Source: Bacteroidia bacterium
GTDB taxonomy: Bacteria; Bacteroidota; Bacteroidia; Chitinophagales; Saprospiraceae
Length of the DNA stretch: 53,998 bases
Reading direction: 5' to 3'
Assembly: GCA_030430845.1 (NCBI GenBank)
Contig: JAUIKE010000040.1
Location: 1 to 53,998, forward strand
The notes beneath the pieces were generated by a model. The model was not told the DNA's origin. It saw only the letters and a list, made by a program, of their open reading frames with translations, and made no database searches. How positions within the stretch are numbered: position 1 is the first letter of the stretch; each line of letters begins with the position of its first letter. Shown piece by piece: positions 50,097 to 53,998 of this stretch. Both the position numbers and the translations under genes were made by a program.

Positions 50097-52619
50097 TTAT
50101 TTTTTACCGATAGCGGGTAAATTAACTCTTAGTTCCAAAGTATACAATCCTCTGGTCGGCGCCGAAGCCGTAAACTCTCTCAACTCTGAGTTGAACAGGT
50201 TGTTAGCAGCTGCCGAGATCGTAAACACATCACTCACCCGATAACCCAAGCTCAAATCAACCGGAAAGAAACCTCCCAGCGGGCCGTAGTTGTAAGTGTC
50301 CGCACTACGTGCATCCTCGATGATGGGCTTGCCGCGATATAAAATAGGTTGTCCGTTGTCGTCCACTAAAGTTTCGGAGGCAATCTGGAAGCTGGAGAAG
50401 TAGTTGTACTTCTGTACCCAACGACCGAAGATCGCACCAAAGAATTTTTCTCCGCTATAGTTCAGGCCGACACCTAATTTATGGTTCGGAGAGTTCACCA
50501 GAATGTCCAGGAAGTTAACCGTTCCATCGTTATTAAAATCATTCTCCGGATCATCCTCATCAACACTCCAATCAAAGAAGGAGTAGTTGAAGTTCAGGCT
50601 GAATTCGTTGTTGATGTAGTAATTCAGTCCTATATCGAAGCCGTACGTATTGACTTTACCAAAGTTAATGTAAGTTCCAACCAAACCTCCCCACACACCG
50701 AATCCAGACTGTACATCCGCAATGGGCGTATCGCCGCGATGCGTAGCCACGCCAATGATCGTAAGTGGACTGAGGAAGTCCTTGGAAATATTGTAGTAAG
50801 CATTTGCATCCAGGAATAATTTGCCCGGTGCTAGCTGACCGCGATAGCCCAACTCGATGGTTTGGATGCGTTCTACCTTTTGCTTAGGAACCATAGCCCC
50901 TCCAGCCAGTGTAAAACCATCCGAATTACCCAGGATCAAGCCGGAGAATAGGTTGCCAAACATGTTCAGAATGGTCGGCGCAGCGATACCCTGGCTGTAA
51001 GTCAACCTCCAGGTACCTTGGTCGCCTACTTTCAACAGACCAAATTTTGGAACAAAGTTAAACTCGTATACGTCGTGGTAGTCCAGACGTGCAGCGGCCA
51101 GTGCTTTCCAGCCATCTCCAAAGTTCTGAGTCAAATGGAGGTAGCCGCCGTATTGATTCAATACAATGTGATCATTGCTGAAAAAGTCGATGGCTTCCTG
51201 CTCTAATAGGTAAGAGTTCTTACTATTCGCTCTGTCCTGCTGCCATTGTACGCCGGCGATCAACTCCGTTTTACCGAAGGTATTGTTGTACTGAAACTCC
51301 CCGTTCCAACGCTTGGAGGCATCCTTGAACAAGGCGCCGCTTTGATAAGAGAATTCGCCTCTGGCCTGTGCATCCGTCAAGCCTGCGTCAATACCGCGAT
51401 AGTATTGCTTGGTGCGTTCGTCAATAGCATAAGTATCATCGGTGCTACTCGAAGTATGATAAAGCTGAGCAAACCAATTTTGGGAATTCACCTTCAACTG
51501 AGTGTAAAAAACACTCCAGTCAATAATCTGGTTTCTTCCTACATTGGTTGCCGAAAGGTAGTTACTATTGCTGTATCCGGTATTGAAAGTCACATCCACA
51601 GAGCTGGAAGGACTGTAGATCAAAGAGGCTTCTGCTCTGGTGAAGTCAATACCAGGGTCCAGTTCCAATTCTTCGTATCCCTCAGCTTGCCCATCCGGAA
51701 TGGGATTGCCCTCATCATCAAAAGCGCCCACGCGGTCAATGAAAACAGAATCTGCCCATTCAAACTCGGTACCGGTGGTATATTCGCCCGTTACTTTGAA
51801 GGCAAATTTATCGCTCAGTACCTGGGCATGACGGGCACGGAAGGAATAATAACCTTCGCCGTCACCGGTTACGCCGACATTAGTGGCCAGTGTCGTTCCC
51901 TGATGTCTTCTGGGATCTTTCGTAATAGTGTTCAAGAGTCCATTGTGTGCGTTGGGGCCATACAGGGTGGCGTTCGGTCCGAGAATAACCTCGAAGCGCT
52001 CAATATCTTCCTTAATTGTGGTGTTCAAAGGTCCGAAAGGCAGCCCGGTGGCGACCAGGGTGGCCAGGCGACCGTCGGTGACCTGCAGGTTCTTCGAGTT
52101 AAAGTTAGAATTGAAGCCTCGGATGTTGAAGGCCGGTACAGCCAGGCCTGCTCTGAAATAATCGATCCCTTTCTGGCGGGCGATCAGTTCGGCAGGGTTG
52201 CCGGCATACTCTTCAATCTCGCGGGCAAAAACGGTTTCGATCGTGGCAGGGCTCTCCGTTAGTTTTTCAGGTCTTTTGGAGCCGGAAACGACCACTACGT
52301 CCAGCTGAGTTCCTTCAGCCAGGGAAAAATTCAGCGTAGTCGTGCCGCCGGCAGTGATACTGGCTTCCTCGCGGGTTTCTGCATAACCGATGAAGGTTAC
52401 GACTACCGTGTACGTACCAGGAGCTAACTGAAGGGAGTAATTGCCATCCAAATCCGTAAACGCACCTTGTGAGGTGCCGTCTACCACAACACTCGCGCCA
52501 ACCATCGCTTCGCCGCTTTCGTCTGTCACTTTCCCGCTGAGGCTGCCCGTCTGAGCATGGACCATCAAGCCAAAGGAAAGAAAGGTAAGGAGTGCAAAAA
52601 AGGCTTTCATAAGTTTCAT
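50097..52619 (-). CDS. TonB-dependent outer-membrane receptor
   Basis: 840 aa from ATG 52619 (MKLMKAFFALLTFLSFGLM...), which gives a normal signal peptide; ATG 52640 adds seven residues. After the signal lies a carboxypeptidase-regulatory-like domain (GSLSGKVTDESGEAMVGASV, about 24-110), then a plug domain (SGSKRPEKLTESPATIETV, NIRGFNSNFNS) and a 22-strand-type barrel ending ELRVNLPAIGKK. No SusD gene follows, so it is not a Sus-type glycan receptor. The downstream symporter may move the same substrate across the inner membrane. Confidence 0.92.
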   Translation of the reverse strand: MKLMKAFFALLTFLSFGLMVHAQTGSLSGKVTDESGEAMVGASVVVDGTSQGAFTDLDGNYSLQLAPGTYTVVVTFIGYAETREEASITAGGTTTLNFSLAEGTQLDVVVVSGSKRPEKLTESPATIETVFAREIEEYAGNPAELIARQKGIDYFRAGLAVPAFNIRGFNSNFNSKNLQVTDGRLATLVATGLPFGPLNTTIKEDIERFEVILGPNATLYGPNAHNGLLNTITKDPRRHQGTTLATNVGVTGDGEGYYSFRARHAQVLSDKFAFKVTGEYTTGTEFEWADSVFIDRVGAFDDEGNPIPDGQAEGYEELELDPGIDFTRAEASLIYSPSSSVDVTFNTGYSNSNYLSATNVGRNQIIDWSVFYTQLKVNSQNWFAQLYHTSSSTDDTYAIDERTKQYYRGIDAGLTDAQARGEFSYQSGALFKDASKRWNGEFQYNNTFGKTELIAGVQWQQDRANSKNSYLLEQEAIDFFSNDHIVLNQYGGYLHLTQNFGDGWKALAAARLDYHDVYEFNFVPKFGLLKVGDQGTWRLTYSQGIAAPTILNMFGNLFSGLILGNSDGFTLAGGAMVPKQKVERIQTIELGYRGQLAPGKLFLDANAYYNISKDFLSPLTIIGVATHRGDTPIADVQSGFGVWGGLVGTYINFGKVNTYGFDIGLNYYINNEFSLNFNYSFFDWSVDEDDPENDFNNDGTVNFLDILVNSPNHKLGVGLNYSGEKFFGAIFGRWVQKYNYFSSFQIASETLVDDNGQPILYRGKPIIEDARSADTYNYGPLGGFFPVDLSLGYRVSDVFTISAAANNLFNSELREFTASAPTRGLYTLELRVNLPAIGKK

Positions 52620-52889
52620 ATTAAATTTTGGTGTGAACAATAATGTCGATACAAGGGTGTCTATCCAAGAAAAATAAGGTTGCTTTATATATCAACCTAA
52701 TTAAATTCTGAATCTAAATTATGGAAGGTAAACTTGGAGCGGAGGGCAATTTGAAAATTAAAACACCTTGACTTTTCTGCAAAAGTATTTATCTAAAAAA
52801 AATAAAATGCTTAAAATCAACAATTTATATTGTTAAAATTACTACATCGACTGAATGTTAAATAAAAAAACGATTTTTTTTAGCCTTTT

Positions 52890-53753
52890 TTATAAAAACT
52901 GCCGCATCCTCTCGCATACAGACTCCGCTGCCTCCCATGGAATGAAGTGTCCGCAAGGGCTCAGCAATTGAAGTTGGCTTTTAGGCATTTGTATCTGACC
53001 TGCCTCTGCTATCTGCTGAGGATTTTTAGCAGGATGCAGGAATCGATTGGGGATCAGATAGTCTTCCTGTCCAAAAAACAGGAGGCTCGGAAGCTCTATC
53101 GTATGCAGCTGATCGAACACAGGCGCTGACAACATACCCTCGACACAAAGAGCGATCATTTCACAAAATGACCGGTATCCGGCCGGATACTTTTCACGAA
53201 GTTTCAGCCGATCCTCCAACATGAAAGAGGCGTCTTCCGGTAATTTTTGGGTAGAAAAATTCAGATCAAAATTTTGGGTGATCTGTTCGACGCTGAGGCC
53301 CTCTAAAGACGAGGGCGTAACAAACTTTCTGAGCCAGGCCCGGTCTTCCTCGCTAAAGGTTTCAAAGCCGGCCGGCGCCAGCAATACCAGTTTTTGGATC
53401 GCTACTTTTTTCCTTAATGCCATCGTCAGGGCTATCTGTCCGCCCATGGAATGCCCCACCAACATCACGTTTTTTAAGCCTAATTGCTGAATAAATGATT
53501 CCACACATCCGGCAAAAAAGGACATCGTAAAAGGAAAATCACCTTTTTCCGACAAACCGTAATTCGGCAAATCCAGGGCTACGCAATGAAATTTTTCCGC
53601 CAACAATGGGATCATCTTGCTCCAGGCGGGCGCATAGCTGCCCAGGCCGTGTATGAACACCAGGCTATTCGGGCCTCTGCCGGCTTCCATGTACGCTAAT
53701 TCAATATCCGGACTGATCCGGCATCGTTTTACTGGGAAAGGGTATGCATCCAT
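52890..53753 (-). CDS. Alpha/beta hydrolase
   Basis: 287 aa from ATG 53753 (MDAYPFPVKRC). Classic fold: HGLGSYAPAWS oxyanion loop, nucleophile Ser102 in VGHSMGGQ, acid in FFGQEDYLIP and catalytic His in SPCGHFIPWE. No signal peptide. Esterase, lipase or C-C hydrolase activity possible. It is on the same strand as the TonB receptor but 270 bp upstream of it, so probably separately expressed. Confidence 0.88.
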   Translation of the reverse strand: MDAYPFPVKRCRISPDIELAYMEAGRGPNSLVFIHGLGSYAPAWSKMIPLLAEKFHCVALDLPNYGLSEKGDFPFTMSFFAGCVESFIQQLGLKNVMLVGHSMGGQIALTMALRKKVAIQKLVLLAPAGFETFSEEDRAWLRKFVTPSSLEGLSVEQITQNFDLNFSTQKLPEDASFMLEDRLKLREKYPAGYRSFCEMIALCVEGMLSAPVFDQLHTIELPSLLFFGQEDYLIPNRFLHPAKNPQQIAEAGQIQMPKSQLQLLSPCGHFIPWEAAESVCERMRQFL

Positions 53754-53835
53754 GTTTTTTAAGATTAATTTTTGAAATGGCTGCAATTTAAGGATCTGAT
53801 CGTTACAAAGCCTGCCCGCACATAAAAATAGGCAT

Positions 53836-53888
53836 ACCGGTCAGAGACCGGCCAGAGTTTGGTTAGGCGGTCGGGAGACCGCAACCAA
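53836..53888 (-). repeat. Paired-hairpin repeat (diverged copy)
   Basis: CCGGTC-AGA-GACCGG (53837-53851) and GCGGTC-GGGA-GACCGC (53867-53882), followed by AACCAAC. Same layout and spacing as the pairs at 14715 and 14977, with different but still self-complementary arms. Confidence 0.7.
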
Positions 53889-53957
53889 CCACGAGCGTGG
53901 GGTTGTGTAAAAACTCGTTCCTCGTTTTCACCCACCCCCGAAAATTTTGTTTAGGAG

Positions 53958-53998
53958 GTTGTTTTAAGAAAAAAACTTCGTTTTTTTCTTAAAACAAC
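53958..53998. repeat. Long hairpin, at least 19-bp arms with loop TTC, cut by window end
   Basis: GTTGTTTTAAGAAAAAAAC pairs exactly with 53980-53998. The upstream TTTAGGAG suggests the stem continues past the end of the window. Confidence 0.85.

Overview
The window looks like chromosomal DNA of a Bacteroidota bacterium, probably a Saprospiria-like marine or activated-sludge lineage. This is inferred from a TonB-dependent receptor with an N-terminal carboxypeptidase-like plug-in domain, several lipoproteins, weak A-rich ribosome binding sites, and dense families of intergenic hairpin repeats. No rRNA, tRNA or CRISPR array was recognised. Flanking genes are moderately GC-rich, while the central block (about 17.6-36.4 kb) is visibly AT-richer.

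Layout. 1-8 kb: a heptamer tandem repeat, a DDAH/arginine-deiminase-fold hydrolase, a Rieske oxygenase, a DUF4440-like lipoprotein, then a minus-strand group with an SDR protein, a D-threonine-aldolase/deaminase-like PLP enzyme, an aldonolactone oxidase and an unknown protein, followed by an AAA/DUF4143 ATPase. 8-17 kb: a coiled-coil membrane protein, an astacin-type lipoprotein protease, an M20 peptidase, an orphan lipoprotein, an IS110-family transposase relic and a secreted PI-PLC-like phosphodiesterase, separated by repeat-rich spacers.

17.6-37.4 kb is a ten-gene, all-plus-strand defence island: UvrD helicase-nuclease, secreted MORN-repeat protein, OLD-family ATPase/TOPRIM nuclease, Type III-like adenine methyltransferase, PLD-like nuclease, Type III Res-like helicase-nuclease, UPF1-like SF1 helicase, Schlafen/AlbA_2-GHKL protein, ParA-like ATPase, and a PUA/EVE-like plus HNH nuclease. 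Junctions are short or overlapping, so most of it is probably co-transcribed in two to four units. It contains a Gabija-like pair split by a MORN gene, a mod-PLD-res unit, and an AlbA_2-ParA-HNH cassette that I cannot match to a named system.

37.4-40.5 kb holds two near-identical mazG-like genes as a direct duplication. Between them sits an AbiEi antitoxin gene followed by only the first 53 codons of its AbiEii-like toxin. A second solo AbiEi-type gene lies at 44.7 kb. 40.7-44.4 kb has an AraC regulator, a secreted DJ-1/PfpI-TPR protein and a six-repeat TolB-like propeller protein, with a MITE-like element between the last two. 45.7-53.8 kb is a minus-strand group: TonB receptor, sodium:solute symporter, a KASIII-like enzyme lacking two of its usual catalytic residues, an acyl-CoA synthetase and an upstream alpha/beta hydrolase, suggesting uptake and acylation of an unidentified carboxylate.

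The intergenic DNA is unusual. At least three repeat families form near-perfect hairpins whose arms differ from copy to copy while remaining complementary.
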